NCBI GenBank assembly: GCA_036375895.1
Contig: DASVBJ010000235.1
Span: forward strand, 1-10,219
Length of the DNA stretch: 10,219 nucleotides
Direction of reading: 5' to 3'
Origin: DASVBJ01 sp036375895
Lineage (GTDB): Bacteria; Actinomycetota; Actinomycetes; JACCUZ01
Shown here: in pieces, positions 1 through 6,541 of the stretch
Position numbering within the stretch: the first letter of the stretch is position 1
Layout of the letters: every line of letters begins with the position of its first letter
Translations under genes and position numbers: made by a program
The notes under the pieces: model-generated
Database searches by the model: none
Told to the model about the DNA's origin: nothing
What the model saw: only the letters and a program-made list of their open reading frames with translations

Positions 1-950
1 GGCGCGTCGGCGGAGGTGGCCACCTTGGTGCCCACGGCGTAGACGTCGATGGGCGCGCCGGCCGCCACCAGGTCCTCGACCGCGAACTCGTCGAGCCCGC
101 CGCTGGCCACGATCCGCGCCGTGGCCAGGCCGGCCGCGTCCAGGGTGGCCCGCGCCCGGACTGCCAGCGAGAGCAGGTCCCCGCTGTCGAGCCGCACCCC
201 GAGCGGGCGGCCGTCCGTGAGCCCGCCGAGGACCTCGGCCGCGACCGTCACGCCGTGCTCCGTGTCGTAGGTGTCGACGAGCAGGGTCACCGGGCCGGTG
301 GTGTCCCGCGCGAACGCCAGGAACGCCTCCTCCTCGGTCGGGAACGCCTCCACGAACGAGTGCGCCATGGTGCCGGTCGCGGGCAGCCCGTAGGACAGCG
401 CCGCGGCGACGTGGCTGGTCGACGCGAAGCCCACCAGTGCGCCCGCCCGGGTCGCATGCCGCCCGGCCTCGACGCCCTGGCAGCGACGGAGCCCGAAGTC
501 GACGACCGGGCGCCCGCCCGCCGCGAGGATGCAGCGCGCCGCCTTGGACGCCAGTGCCGTCTGGTGACTGACCTGGTTGAGCAGGTATGTCTCCACCAGC
601 TGGGCCTCCGGCATCGGCGCGGTCACCTCCAGCAGCGGCTCCCCTGCCAGCACCACCCGGCCTTCCGGCACCGCCCATACGTCTCCCGTGAACCGCGTCC
701 CCCGCAGGCCGGCCAGCTCGTCGACGGGCCGGGCGACGGCCGCGGCGAGCTGCTCCACGTCCGAGTCGTCGACGTGGAACGCCTCCAGGAAGTCCAGGGC
801 CGACTCCAGCCCGGCGGCGACGAGGAACCCGCGGTCGGCGGGAAGGGCTCGCACGAACAGGCTGAAGGTGGCCGGCGCGGTCATGCCCTCCCGGAGGTAG
901 GCGAGCGCCATCGTCACCTCGTAGAGATCGGTCACCAGCGCGTCGGACAC
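1..950 (-). CDS. pncB: nicotinate phosphoribosyltransferase, 3' end cut off by the window edge
   Basis: This enzyme makes nicotinate mononucleotide from nicotinic acid and PRPP with ATP hydrolysis, the entry step of the Preiss-Handler NAD salvage route in the cytoplasm. The 316 complete codons show the family order: TDLYEVTMA near residues 7-15, FGLRRCQG at 152-159, TMAHS with the likely phosphorylated His at 197, LLVDTYD at 223-229, RLDSGD at 253-258 (PRPP side) and AVGTK at 305-309. Family members run about 430-460 residues, so roughly 120-145 C-terminal residues lie left of the window. I chose the GTG at 950 because the TDLY motif normally sits within the first 10-15 residues and GGGAGG lies just upstream. 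The gene is divergent from rtcB across 151 bp. In M. tuberculosis the paralogue pncB2 is hypoxia (DosR) regulated, which makes this neighbourhood suggestive. Function is seen from motifs; regulation is inferred. Confidence 0.93.
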   Translation of the reverse strand, partial: MSDALVTDLYEVTMALAYLREGMTAPATFSLFVRALPADRGFLVAAGLESALDFLEAFHVDDSDVEQLAAAVARPVDELAGLRGTRFTGDVWAVPEGRVVLAGEPLLEVTAPMPEAQLVETYLLNQVSHQTALASKAARCILAAGGRPVVDFGLRRCQGVEAGRHATRAGALVGFASTSHVAAALSYGLPATGTMAHSFVEAFPTEEEAFLAFARDTTGPVTLLVDTYDTEHGVTVAAEVLGGLTDGRPLGVRLDSGDLLSLAVRARATLDAAGLATARIVASGGLDEFAVEDLVAAGAPIDVYAVGTKVATSADA

Positions 951-1021
951 GGTGCCTCCCTGCGGGCGACGGCGCCTCTGCCCGACGATGCGCTGTCGGG
1001 GCGCGGTCGTGCAACGGCCGA

Positions 1022-1036
1022 AGGACCTCGGCCCCT
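1022..1036 (+). promoter_or_regulatory. candidate DosR/DevR-like box upstream of rtcB
   Basis: The sequence AGGACC-TCG-GCCCCT is seen directly. It matches the boxes at 5176-5190 (GGGACC-ATC-GCCCCT) and 6804-6818 (GGGACC-TAT-TGCTCT). Like them it is followed after exactly 22 nt by an NAGNNT hexamer, here CAGCCT at 1059-1064. The layout would place the box near -42, typical of an activator contacting RNA polymerase at a weak -35. Resemblance to the mycobacterial DosR core GGGACTWWAGTCCC is partial, so the regulator is inferred. Confidence 0.4.
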
Positions 1037-1058
1037 GGTGCGCCGCGTCCCGCGGTGC

Positions 1059-1064
1059 CAGCCT
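1059..1064 (+). promoter_or_regulatory. possible -10 element of rtcB
   Basis: CAGCCT keeps only the A2 and T6 of the TANNNT consensus. It is proposed because its distance from the upstream box equals that seen at the two other promoters. A start near 1071 would give a leader of about 30 nt, with AGGAGG at 1085-1090 inside it. Weak on its own. Confidence 0.25.
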
Positions 1065-1084
1065 GAGGGCTCTCCCGACTTCGC

Positions 1085-1090
1085 GAGGAG
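1085..1090 (+). promoter_or_regulatory. ribosome binding site of rtcB
   Basis: AGGAGG lies 11 nt before the GTG at 1102. A GTG at 1095 is closer but out of frame with the RtcB reading frame, so this site supports the GTG at 1102. Confidence 0.6.
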
Positions 1091-1101
1091 GCGGGTGAGT
1101 C

Positions 1102-2523
1102 GTGAGACTCGTCGAGGAGACGCCGTACCGCTTCCGCATCGAGCGCGAGGGACCGATGCGTGTGCCCGGCATCGTCTTCATCTCCCGGGAGCTGCTCCCC
1201 GACGTGCGCAGCGACCAGGCGCTGCAGCAGGTCGCGAACGTCGCAACCCTGCCCGGCATCGTCGGCGCCTCGTACGCGATGCCGGACATGCACTGGGGCT
1301 ACGGCTTCCCGATCGGCGGGGTGGCGGCCACCGACATCGACGCCGACGGTGTGGTGTCACCGGGTGGGGTGGGCTTCGACATCTCCTGCGGGGTCCGGCT
1401 CCTGGTCGCCCCGGGCCTCGACCGCGTCGCCCTCGCGCCCCGGCTCGCCGCGGTGATGGACGCCCTCGACGTGGCGGTCCCACGCGGGATGGGTCGGGGC
1501 GGCCTGTGGCACCTGCACAAGCGGGCCGAGCTGGAACGGCTGCTCGTCGGCGGCTCGCGGTACGCCGTGGAGCAGGGCCACGGCGTCGCCCGCGACCTCG
1601 CCCGGTGTGAGGACGAGGGAGCCGTGGCCGACGCGGACCCGGGCCAGGTGAGCTCACGCGCCGAGGAGCGCGGCATCGGGCAGGTCGGCAGCCTCGGCTC
1701 GGGCAACCACTTCCTGGAGCTGCAGGCGGTCGAGACGGTGTACGACGAGGCCGCGGCCGCCGCCATGGGACTGCACCAGGACCAGGTCTGCGTGATGATC
1801 CACTGCGGCTCCCGCGGTCTCGGTCACCAGATCTGCACCGACCACGTGCGGACGATGGAGCGGGTCATGGCGGGCTACGGCATCACCGTCCCCGACCGCC
1901 AGCTGGCGTGCGCCCCGGTGACGTCGCGGGAGGGCCGGGACTACCTCGGCGCGATGGCAGCGGCGGCCAACTACGGGCGGGCCAACCGGCAGCTGCTGGC
2001 CGACAAGACGCGGCACATCTTCGAGTCGGTCGTCGGCACCGGGCTCGACCTCGTCTACGACATCTCGCACAACCTGGCGAAGATCGAGAGCCACGAGGTC
2101 GACGGCGTGACACGCCGACTGTGCGTCCACCGCAAGGGCGCGACCAGGGCTCTGCCCCCAGGGCACCCCGACGTGCCGGCCGACCTGGCGACCGTGGGCC
2201 AGCCGGTGCTCATCCCCGGCACCATGGGCACCGCCTCCTACGTCCTGGCCGGGGTCGCCGGCGGGCCGGCCTTCCACTCCACCGCGCACGGGGCCGGCCG
2301 GGCCCGCAGTCGCCACCAGGCGGCACGCGGCGTCAGCGGGCGCGACGTCCGGGACCGGCTGGAGGCCCGCGGCATCGCCGTCCGCGGCGCATCGTGGCGC
2401 GGACTCGCCGAGGAGGCGCCGGACGCCTACAAGGACGTCACCGCGGTCGTCGAGACCAGCGCCCGGGCCGGTCTCGCCCGCAAGGTGGCCCGCCTGGTCC
2501 CCCTCGGCGTGGTCAAGGGCTGA
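1102..2523 (+). CDS. rtcB: RNA-splicing/repair ligase RtcB
   Basis: RtcB joins RNA ends carrying 2',3'-cyclic phosphate or 3'-phosphate to 5'-OH ends, using GTP and Mn2+ through a histidine-GMP intermediate. In bacteria it repairs cleaved RNAs. The 473-residue protein matches the long family form (about 480 residues in archaea, 408 in E. coli). All expected active-site residues are visible: D93 and C96 in GFDISCG, H203 in GSGNHFLE, H234 in MIHCGSRG, H323 in DISHN, and the guanylated nucleophile H396 in HGAGR. The start is GTG 1102, preceded by AGGAGG. An archease gene, the known activator of RtcB, lies on the opposite strand with its 3' end 23 nt from this stop. M. tuberculosis RtcB-like Rv2631 belongs to the DosR regulon, and a similar box lies upstream here. 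The enzyme appears intact; its physiological substrate (tRNA, rRNA or toxin-cut mRNA) cannot be told from sequence. Confidence 0.96.
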   Translation: MRLVEETPYRFRIEREGPMRVPGIVFISRELLPDVRSDQALQQVANVATLPGIVGASYAMPDMHWGYGFPIGGVAATDIDADGVVSPGGVGFDISCGVRLLVAPGLDRVALAPRLAAVMDALDVAVPRGMGRGGLWHLHKRAELERLLVGGSRYAVEQGHGVARDLARCEDEGAVADADPGQVSSRAEERGIGQVGSLGSGNHFLELQAVETVYDEAAAAAMGLHQDQVCVMIHCGSRGLGHQICTDHVRTMERVMAGYGITVPDRQLACAPVTSREGRDYLGAMAAAANYGRANRQLLADKTRHIFESVVGTGLDLVYDISHNLAKIESHEVDGVTRRLCVHRKGATRALPPGHPDVPADLATVGQPVLIPGTMGTASYVLAGVAGGPAFHSTAHGAGRARSRHQAARGVSGRDVRDRLEARGIAVRGASWRGLAEEAPDAYKDVTAVVETSARAGLARKVARLVPLGVVKG

Positions 2524-2541
2524 CCGGGCTGACGGGCTGAC
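2517..2541 (+). repeat. three tandem copies of GGGCTGAC at the rtcB stop
   Basis: GGGCTGAC occurs at 2517-2524, 2526-2533 and 2534-2541. The first copy contains the rtcB TGA. The second provides another TGA in the same frame and the third a TGA in a different frame. It fills almost the whole gap between rtcB and archease. No self-complementary hairpin is apparent, so it is not an obvious terminator; slippage duplication is the simplest explanation. Confidence 0.7.
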
Positions 2542-2546
2542 AGGGC

Positions 2547-2966
2547 CTACACGTCCAGCGTCACCGAGCACGACCAGCCGCGCTGGTCCGGCGCGAGGCG
2601 CAGCCCGTGCAGCGAGACAGCCTTCGGCACGGCACCGACCTGCGGCACCGACCCGGCCGGGGCCATGGCGAACCGGACCTCCAGCCCGCGGCCCACCGCG
2701 GCCACCTCGACCGCGATCGGGATCACCTGCTCGCTGTCCATGAGGTAGACGACCTCGTCGAGGGCCGCGACCAGCAAGTCCTCGTCGGTCTCGGCGTCCA
2801 GGCGGCACACCCGCGGGCTCGTCGGCCCGCTGTACGCCGTGTCGGCGAACGCCTCGACGGCGCCGAGCACGGCCTGCGCAATGCAGGCCTCCCGGGTCGG
2901 GGCCCACGCCTCCACCCGGAGGTCGGCGGTGTGCGGCACGGTCCGGTGCCCGGCCGGGGCCGCCAC
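2547..2966 (-). CDS. archease, RtcB activator
   Basis: Archease is a small metal-binding protein that speeds guanylation of RtcB and allows multiple turnover. The 139-residue product has the family's usual size. It carries the N-terminal HTAD motif (residues 12-15, with metal-ligand candidate D15), the central DEDLLVAALDEVVYLMD stretch (61-77), the KAVSLH motif (115-120, H120) and a C-terminal TLDV with D138 as the second acidic ligand. The GTG at 2966 is chosen because about ten residues normally precede HTAD; the next GTG, at residue 10, would leave almost nothing before it. A GAGG inside the end of ftsH lies 8 nt upstream. The ftsH stop is only 4 nt away, so the gene is probably translated by coupling from an ftsH-archease mRNA. 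It is convergent with rtcB, its functional partner. The identity is firm; coupling is inferred from spacing. Confidence 0.92.
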   Translation of the reverse strand: MAAPAGHRTVPHTADLRVEAWAPTREACIAQAVLGAVEAFADTAYSGPTSPRVCRLDAETDEDLLVAALDEVVYLMDSEQVIPIAVEVAAVGRGLEVRFAMAPAGSVPQVGAVPKAVSLHGLRLAPDQRGWSCSVTLDV

Positions 2967-2970
2967 CCTC

Positions 2971-5046
2971 TCAGCCTCGGACCGGAGATGCGGGCGAACC
3001 CGGGTCCACGGTCTCGCCCTTCTCGGCCCCGGCAGGGGGCAGGCCGTCGCTGCCGAGCGCCGCCGCGGCGTAGGCCTCGTACTCGTCCAGCGTCTCCGTC
3101 TCCAGCAGGCGGCGGGTGAGCGACTCGAGGTTGCCCCGGTGCGAGCGCAACGTCTCGATCGCCTCCGCGTTGCACTCGTCGACGATCCGGCGCACCTCCG
3201 CGTCGATCAGTTCCCGGGTGGCCGGGGACGGTCCGCTGCCGTCGAAGATGGTCTGCTCCTGGCCCGGTGGCGGCAGGACCGTGAGGGGTCCGATCTTCGG
3301 CGACATGCCCCAGCGGCCGACCATCTGCCGGGCGATCCGGGTCACCATGTCCAGGTCCGACTCGGCACCGGTCGTGACGTCGCCGTAGACGACCTCCTCC
3401 GCCGCCCGGCCACCGAGCGCGCCGACGATCCGGCCCCGCAAGTAGGTCGCCGAGAAGCCGTACCGCTCCGTCTCCGGCGAGGAGAACGTCACGCCGAGGG
3501 CCTGCCCCCGCGGGATGATCGAGACCTTCCGGACCCGGTCCGCGCCGGGAGTCAGCATGCCGAGCAGGGCATGCCCCGACTCGTGGTAGGCCGTGCGCTC
3601 CTTCTCCTCCGGCGAGAGCATGATGTGCCGCGCCGTGCCGAGCACGACCTTCTCCAACGCGTCGGTGAAGTCCGACTCCACCACCCTGTCGTGGTGGCGC
3701 TTCGCGGCGAGCAGCGCGGCCTCGTTGACCAGGTTCTTGAGGTCCGCGCCGACCATGCCGGGCGTCGAGGAGGCGATGACCGCGAGGTCGACGTCGTCCC
3801 CGAGCGGCACGCCGCGCGCATGCACCTCGAGGATCTGCCTACGCCCGACGGCGTCCGGGGGGTTCACGGTCACACGGCGGTCGAACCGCCCAGGACGCAG
3901 CAACGCCGGGTCGAGGATCTCCGGCCGGTTCGTCGCGGCGAGCACGACGACGCCCTCGGTGCCGGTGAACCCGTCCATCTCGGTGAGGATCTGGTTGAGG
4001 GTCTGCTCACGCTCGTCGTGGCCACCCAGGCTCACGCCGGCCCCACGCGCCCGGCCGATCGCGTCCAGCTCGTCGATGAAGATGATCGCGGGGGCCACCT
4101 TCTTCGCCTGGTCGAACAGGTCGCGGACGCGGCTCGCCCCCACACCGACGATCATCTCGATGAACTCCGAGGCCGACAGGGAGAAGAAGGGCACGCCGGC
4201 CTCGCCGGCCACCGCCCGGGCGAGCAAGGTCTTGCCGGTGCCGGGCGCGCCGGAGAGCAGGACGCCGCGAGGTATGGAGGCCCCCAGCCGCAGGAACCGC
4301 TGCGGGTCCTTCAGGTAGTCGACGATCTCCACGACCTCGGACTTCACCTCGTCGATGCCCGCCACGTCGGCGAACGTCGTACGCGCCCCGGAGTCCGGTT
4401 GGTAGAGCTTGGCCCGGGACCTGCCGATCCCCCCGATACCGCCGAGGCCCGCCGCGCTGCGGCGGAGGAACCACACGAGCAGGCCGATGAGGAGCAGGGT
4501 CGGCCCGAAGCCCACCAGCAGCTGTTGCCACAGCGGCGGGCCCTCTGCCGGCTTGGCGTTCACCGTGACGCCGTTGTCGAGCAGCAGCTGCATCAGCCCG
4601 TCGTCGGCGAACGACGGCCGCTGGGTCGCGAAGTCCGTGACCTGCTTCGTGTCCTTGCCGCCCGGCGGGTAGGCGACGCCCTTGCTGAACTTCCCGGTGA
4701 TCTTGTCCTCGGCCGAGGTGATCTCGGTGACGTTGCCCGACTGCACCTGGGACCGGAAGAAGGTGTACGAGACGGTGGTCCGCTGCACCGGCCCGAGCAT
4801 CATCGACGCGAAGAGCCAGTTGAGCAGGAGCAGCAGGGTCAAGAACCACCAGAACCGGCGAAGCCCGCTGGACCAGTGCTGGTCACCGCCCTGCCGCTCG
4901 CCGGGCGCGCCCGGACCATCGCCCTCGGGGTGGCCCTCGACCCGCCAGGGCCGGTGCGGGCCCGGCTTCTGCGCGTCGGAGCCCCCGGCGGCGCCCTGTC
5001 CGCGCCGCGGCGCCGGTACCGGCGCTCGGCTCCCGTTCTGGGCCAT
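2971..5046 (-). CDS. ftsH: FtsH-type ATP-dependent zinc metalloprotease, divergent paralogue
   Basis: FtsH is a membrane-anchored AAA+ hexamer that extracts and degrades damaged membrane proteins and short-lived cytosolic proteins. From the ATG at 5046 the protein has 691 residues: a proline/glycine-rich cytoplasmic start (1-60), TM1 (about 64-84), an extracytoplasmic domain (85-172), TM2 (about 175-195), the AAA module with Walker A GAPGTGKT (266-273), Walker B IIFIDELDAIG (321-331) and second region of homology (372-391), then the protease with HESGH (488-492) and D564 in GAESDLD as third zinc ligand. Three conserved spots deviate from the E. coli form: Walker A GAPGTGKT instead of GPPGTGKT, pore loop MIVG (I299) instead of MFVG, and HESGH instead of HEAGH. 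Catalytic residues remain, so activity is likely. The frame stays open to 5151, but the ATG at 5046 has GGGAG four nt upstream and starts normal FtsH architecture. It is likely cotranscribed with archease. It may be a second FtsH rather than the housekeeping copy. Confidence 0.93.
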   Translation of the reverse strand: MAQNGSRAPVPAPRRGQGAAGGSDAQKPGPHRPWRVEGHPEGDGPGAPGERQGGDQHWSSGLRRFWWFLTLLLLLNWLFASMMLGPVQRTTVSYTFFRSQVQSGNVTEITSAEDKITGKFSKGVAYPPGGKDTKQVTDFATQRPSFADDGLMQLLLDNGVTVNAKPAEGPPLWQQLLVGFGPTLLLIGLLVWFLRRSAAGLGGIGGIGRSRAKLYQPDSGARTTFADVAGIDEVKSEVVEIVDYLKDPQRFLRLGASIPRGVLLSGAPGTGKTLLARAVAGEAGVPFFSLSASEFIEMIVGVGASRVRDLFDQAKKVAPAIIFIDELDAIGRARGAGVSLGGHDEREQTLNQILTEMDGFTGTEGVVVLAATNRPEILDPALLRPGRFDRRVTVNPPDAVGRRQILEVHARGVPLGDDVDLAVIASSTPGMVGADLKNLVNEAALLAAKRHHDRVVESDFTDALEKVVLGTARHIMLSPEEKERTAYHESGHALLGMLTPGADRVRKVSIIPRGQALGVTFSSPETERYGFSATYLRGRIVGALGGRAAEEVVYGDVTTGAESDLDMVTRIARQMVGRWGMSPKIGPLTVLPPPGQEQTIFDGSGPSPATRELIDAEVRRIVDECNAEAIETLRSHRGNLESLTRRLLETETLDEYEAYAAAALGSDGLPPAGAEKGETVDPGSPASPVRG

Positions 5047-5098
5047 GACGCTCCCTGACGTGAGGTCGCCCGCTTCCTCGAGGCTCGCCCGCCCCGGT

Positions 5099-5116
5099 CG
5101 ACCCCCGAAAGGGTCG
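5099..5116 (-). promoter_or_regulatory. short stem-loop in the ftsH leader
   Basis: CGACCC at 5099-5104 and GGGTCG at 5111-5116 form a perfect 6-bp stem around a 6-nt loop (UUUCGG in the ftsH-sense RNA). It lies 53-70 nt upstream of the ftsH ATG. There is no U-run after it, so it is not a standard terminator. It could be an mRNA leader structure or chance. Confidence 0.35.
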
Positions 5117-5175
5117 GAAGTCCTCCGCCACCGGGATGCGCGATGCCGCACTCCTCTTCACTGTGACACCCCGTC

Positions 5176-5190
5176 GGGACCATCGCCCCT
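5176..5190 (+). promoter_or_regulatory. candidate DosR/DevR-like box upstream of the DUF2267-hpf operon
   Basis: GGGACC-ATC-GCCCCT is the best of the three copies. Aligned to the DosR core GGGACTWWAGTCCC it keeps GGGAC, the two central A/T bases and GnCCC. It ends 22 nt before TAGCGT at 5213-5218, which fits TANNNT. With a start near 5225 its centre falls near -42. Whether a DosR-family (NarL-type) regulator binds is inferred from the motif and the gene content. Confidence 0.5.
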
Positions 5191-5212
5191 GCGCCGACCG
5201 TGACCTCCTCAC

Positions 5213-5218
5213 TAGCGT
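5213..5218 (+). promoter_or_regulatory. -10 element of the DUF2267-hpf operon
   Basis: TAGCGT matches the actinobacterial TANNNT -10 consensus. No good -35 (TTGACN) lies 16-18 nt upstream, which is what an activator-dependent promoter would look like. A start near 5225 leaves a leader of about 23 nt with the Shine-Dalgarno inside. Confidence 0.45.
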
Positions 5219-5233
5219 CGTAAGCGGAGCTCC

Positions 5234-5244
5234 AGGAGGTGATC
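5234..5244 (+). promoter_or_regulatory. extended Shine-Dalgarno of the DUF2267 gene
   Basis: AGGAGGTGATC is complementary over 11 nt to the usual 3' end of 16S rRNA. Its core GGAGG lies 8 nt before the ATG at 5248. It decides the start: the GTG at 5239 lies within the Shine-Dalgarno itself and cannot be the initiation codon. Confidence 0.8.
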
Positions 5245-5247
5245 GCC

Positions 5248-5739
5248 ATGATCACGGACGTTGTCATGGTCGAGCGCAGCGCGGAGTCGATGCGGTTGTG
5301 GCTCAACGACCTGGCCGCAGAGCTCGGCCGTCCCGGGGACCAGCAGTACGCGTACCGGGTGCTGCGCGGCTTCCTGCACACGCTGCGAGATCGGCTGCCT
5401 GTGAACGAGACCGCCCAGCTGGCCGCCCAGCTGCCCGAGCTGCTCCGCGGGGTCTACTACGAGGGCTGGCGACCCAGCGCGACGCCGCAGGGCTACCACG
5501 ACCTGGACACCTTCCTGGACCGGGTGAGCAAGCAGGCCCTGCTCGGCGGGGAGACCGAGGCGGCGTACGCCGCAGAGGCAGCCGCCCGGGTGCTGACCAA
5601 CCGCGTCGCGGCCGGCGAGATGGACAAGGTGCGGCTGGTCCTCCCGCGTGACCTGGCCGGGTTCCTCTCCCCCGAGCGCCTGGCCGCGGCGAGGAACTCG
5701 CGACTCCCGCGCAGGCAGGCCCACCATGCGGACGCGTGA
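5248..5739 (+). CDS. DUF2267 domain protein
   Basis: The 163-residue product matches the DUF2267 family pattern: an ERSAESMRLWLNDLAAEL helix near the start, then YRVLRGFLHTLRDRLP, then the hallmark AAQLPELLRGVYYEGWRP, followed by a second helical half with FLDRV and AARVLTNRV. No signal peptide or membrane segment is visible, so it should be a cytoplasmic helical protein. No biochemical function of this family is known to me. It is first in a run with an HPF-like gene, whose ATG lies inside its last codons (14-nt overlap), so the two are probably made together. The very strong ribosome binding site suggests high expression once transcribed. Pairing with a ribosome-hibernation factor and a DosR-like box suggests a stress or hypoxia role, but this is inference from context. 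Confidence 0.85.
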   Translation: MITDVVMVERSAESMRLWLNDLAAELGRPGDQQYAYRVLRGFLHTLRDRLPVNETAQLAAQLPELLRGVYYEGWRPSATPQGYHDLDTFLDRVSKQALLGGETEAAYAAEAAARVLTNRVAAGEMDKVRLVLPRDLAGFLSPERLAAARNSRLPRRQAHHADA

Positions 5740-6520
5740 GACCCGGGCGCCCGCCGCGCCCGTCCGCGTGACTCTGCGCGGCGACCTGCCGGGGAGCCTG
5801 CGCGAGTACGTCGAGGAGAAGGTCGGCCACGTCCGCGACTACGCGCACGAGCCCGTCCTCGACGCGCACGCCGTGGTCACACTGGCGGCCGACCCGGCCC
5901 GGGAGCGCCCGGTGCTCGCCGAGGCGACGCTCGACGTCAACGGCGTCCCCGTCCGCGCGCAGGTGGCCGCACCACTGCCCGCCGAGGCCGTCGACCTGCT
6001 CGAGGCCCGGCTGCGCCGCCGTCTCGTGCAGCACCAGGACCGGGTCCGGACCCGGCACCGCTGGATCGGCCTGGCCACGGAGCACGAGTGGCGGCACGGC
6101 GACCTGCCCACGCAGCGTCCGGAGCACTTCCCCCGACCACCCGAGCATCGGCAGGTCGTGCGTCGCAAGACCTTCGCCCTCGACCCGGAGACACCCGACG
6201 AGGCCGCCTTCGACATGGACCTGCTGAGCCACGACTTCCACCTGTTCACCGACCTCGCGACCGGCAACGACGTCGTGATCTACCGCAAGCCGAACGGCCG
6301 GTTCGGGGTGCGAGGTGCGGTCGGCGGGGACGAGGCCGCACGCAGTGCGGCCGGCCTCGACCGGGAGGAGGCTGCGCCCGTCATGACCGAGGCGGAGGCG
6401 GTCGCCCACCTGGACGTCGCGGGCGAGCCGTTCGTCTTCTACCTCGACCCGGACACCCGCCGTGGCCGGGTCCTCTACCTGCGCTACGACGGCCACTACG
6501 GCCTCATCACCGCCGCCTAG
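5726..6520 (+). CDS. HPF/RaiA-like ribosome hibernation factor with two C-terminal S30AE-type domains
   Basis: Proteins of this class sit in the decoding region of the 30S subunit and, through the C-terminal domain, pair ribosomes into inactive dimers. The 264 residues show an HPF-like N-terminal domain at about 12-103 (REYVEEKVGHV, LDAHAVVTL, EAVDLLEARLRRRL). A first C-terminal domain spans about 145-193 (VVRRKTFALDPETPDEAAF, LLSHDFHLFTD, VVIYRKPNGRFGV). A second, more diverged copy spans about 218-262 (MTEAEAVAHLD, EPFVFYLD, VLYLRYDGHYGLI). A standard long HPF has one. Size and layout recall M. tuberculosis Rv0079 (DATIN), a DosR-regulated dormancy translation inhibitor. The ATG at 5726 overlaps the DUF2267 stop by 14 nt and has only a weak GGCAGG upstream, so translational coupling is likely. 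The frame is open further upstream, but that stretch has no family similarity and lies inside the preceding gene. Confidence 0.88.
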   Translation: MRTRETRAPAAPVRVTLRGDLPGSLREYVEEKVGHVRDYAHEPVLDAHAVVTLAADPARERPVLAEATLDVNGVPVRAQVAAPLPAEAVDLLEARLRRRLVQHQDRVRTRHRWIGLATEHEWRHGDLPTQRPEHFPRPPEHRQVVRRKTFALDPETPDEAAFDMDLLSHDFHLFTDLATGNDVVIYRKPNGRFGVRGAVGGDEAARSAAGLDREEAAPVMTEAEAVAHLDVAGEPFVFYLDPDTRRGRVLYLRYDGHYGLITAA

Positions 6521-6529
6521 CCGTCGGGC

Positions 6530-6535
6530 AGGAGG
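6530..6535 (+). promoter_or_regulatory. ribosome binding site of the 68-residue gene
   Basis: AGGAGG stands 6 nt before the ATG at 6542, in the 21-nt gap after the hpf-like stop. An ideal site at ideal distance is the main reason to accept the short frame downstream as a gene. Confidence 0.75.
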
Positions 6536-6541
6536 ACCGTC

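Larger units (their letters stand above)
951..1101. other. divergent pncB/rtcB intergenic region
   Basis: This 151-bp spacer holds the start signals of both pncB (leftward) and rtcB (rightward). It contains one candidate DosR-type box at 1022-1036 and a possible -10 hexamer for rtcB at 1059-1064. I see no small gene, tRNA or strong hairpin in it. I could not identify a convincing separate promoter for pncB; the box lies about 72-86 bp upstream of its GTG and might serve both directions. Confidence 0.6.
5047..5247. other. divergent ftsH/DUF2267 intergenic region
   Basis: This 201-bp spacer carries the promoters of the leftward ftsH-archease pair and the rightward DUF2267-hpf-small-protein run. 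It contains a stem-loop at 5099-5116, a candidate DosR-type box at 5176-5190, a good -10 hexamer at 5213-5218 and an unusually long Shine-Dalgarno at 5234-5244. The upstream extension of the ftsH frame to 5151 has no supporting start signals, so I treat it as noncoding. Confidence 0.6.

Noticed and set aside
990..1015. Possible reverse-orientation box for pncB around CGGGGCGCGGTCGT
   Set aside because: The half-site spacing is wrong and the GGTCC half is broken, so I do not count it as a fourth box.
255..1610. Long plus-strand open frame of 451 codons antisense to pncB and overlapping rtcB
   Set aside because: Its product is Arg/Gly/Pro-rich low-complexity sequence with no family motif. It overlaps two clearly recognised genes, as expected of GC-rich shadow frames.
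2524..2546. Bidirectional terminator between rtcB and archease
   Set aside because: The gap is made of direct GGGCTGAC repeats without complementary arms; no hairpin is supported.
4912..4926. Look-alike of the regulatory box (CGGACC-ATC-GCCCTC) inside ftsH
   Set aside because: It lies within coding sequence, has a poorer right half and is not placed before a gene start. It is a useful reminder that partial matches arise by chance in this composition.
2839..5058. Plus-strand open frame of 739 codons across ftsH and archease
   Set aside because: It is antisense to FtsH, which carries complete motifs on the minus strand. The plus-strand product has no recognisable domain and no start signals.
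5047..5151. Longer FtsH starting at the ATG at 5151 (35 extra residues)
   Set aside because: The extension has no FtsH similarity and would occupy half of a divergent promoter region. The ATG at 5046 has a good ribosome binding site and gives normal family architecture.
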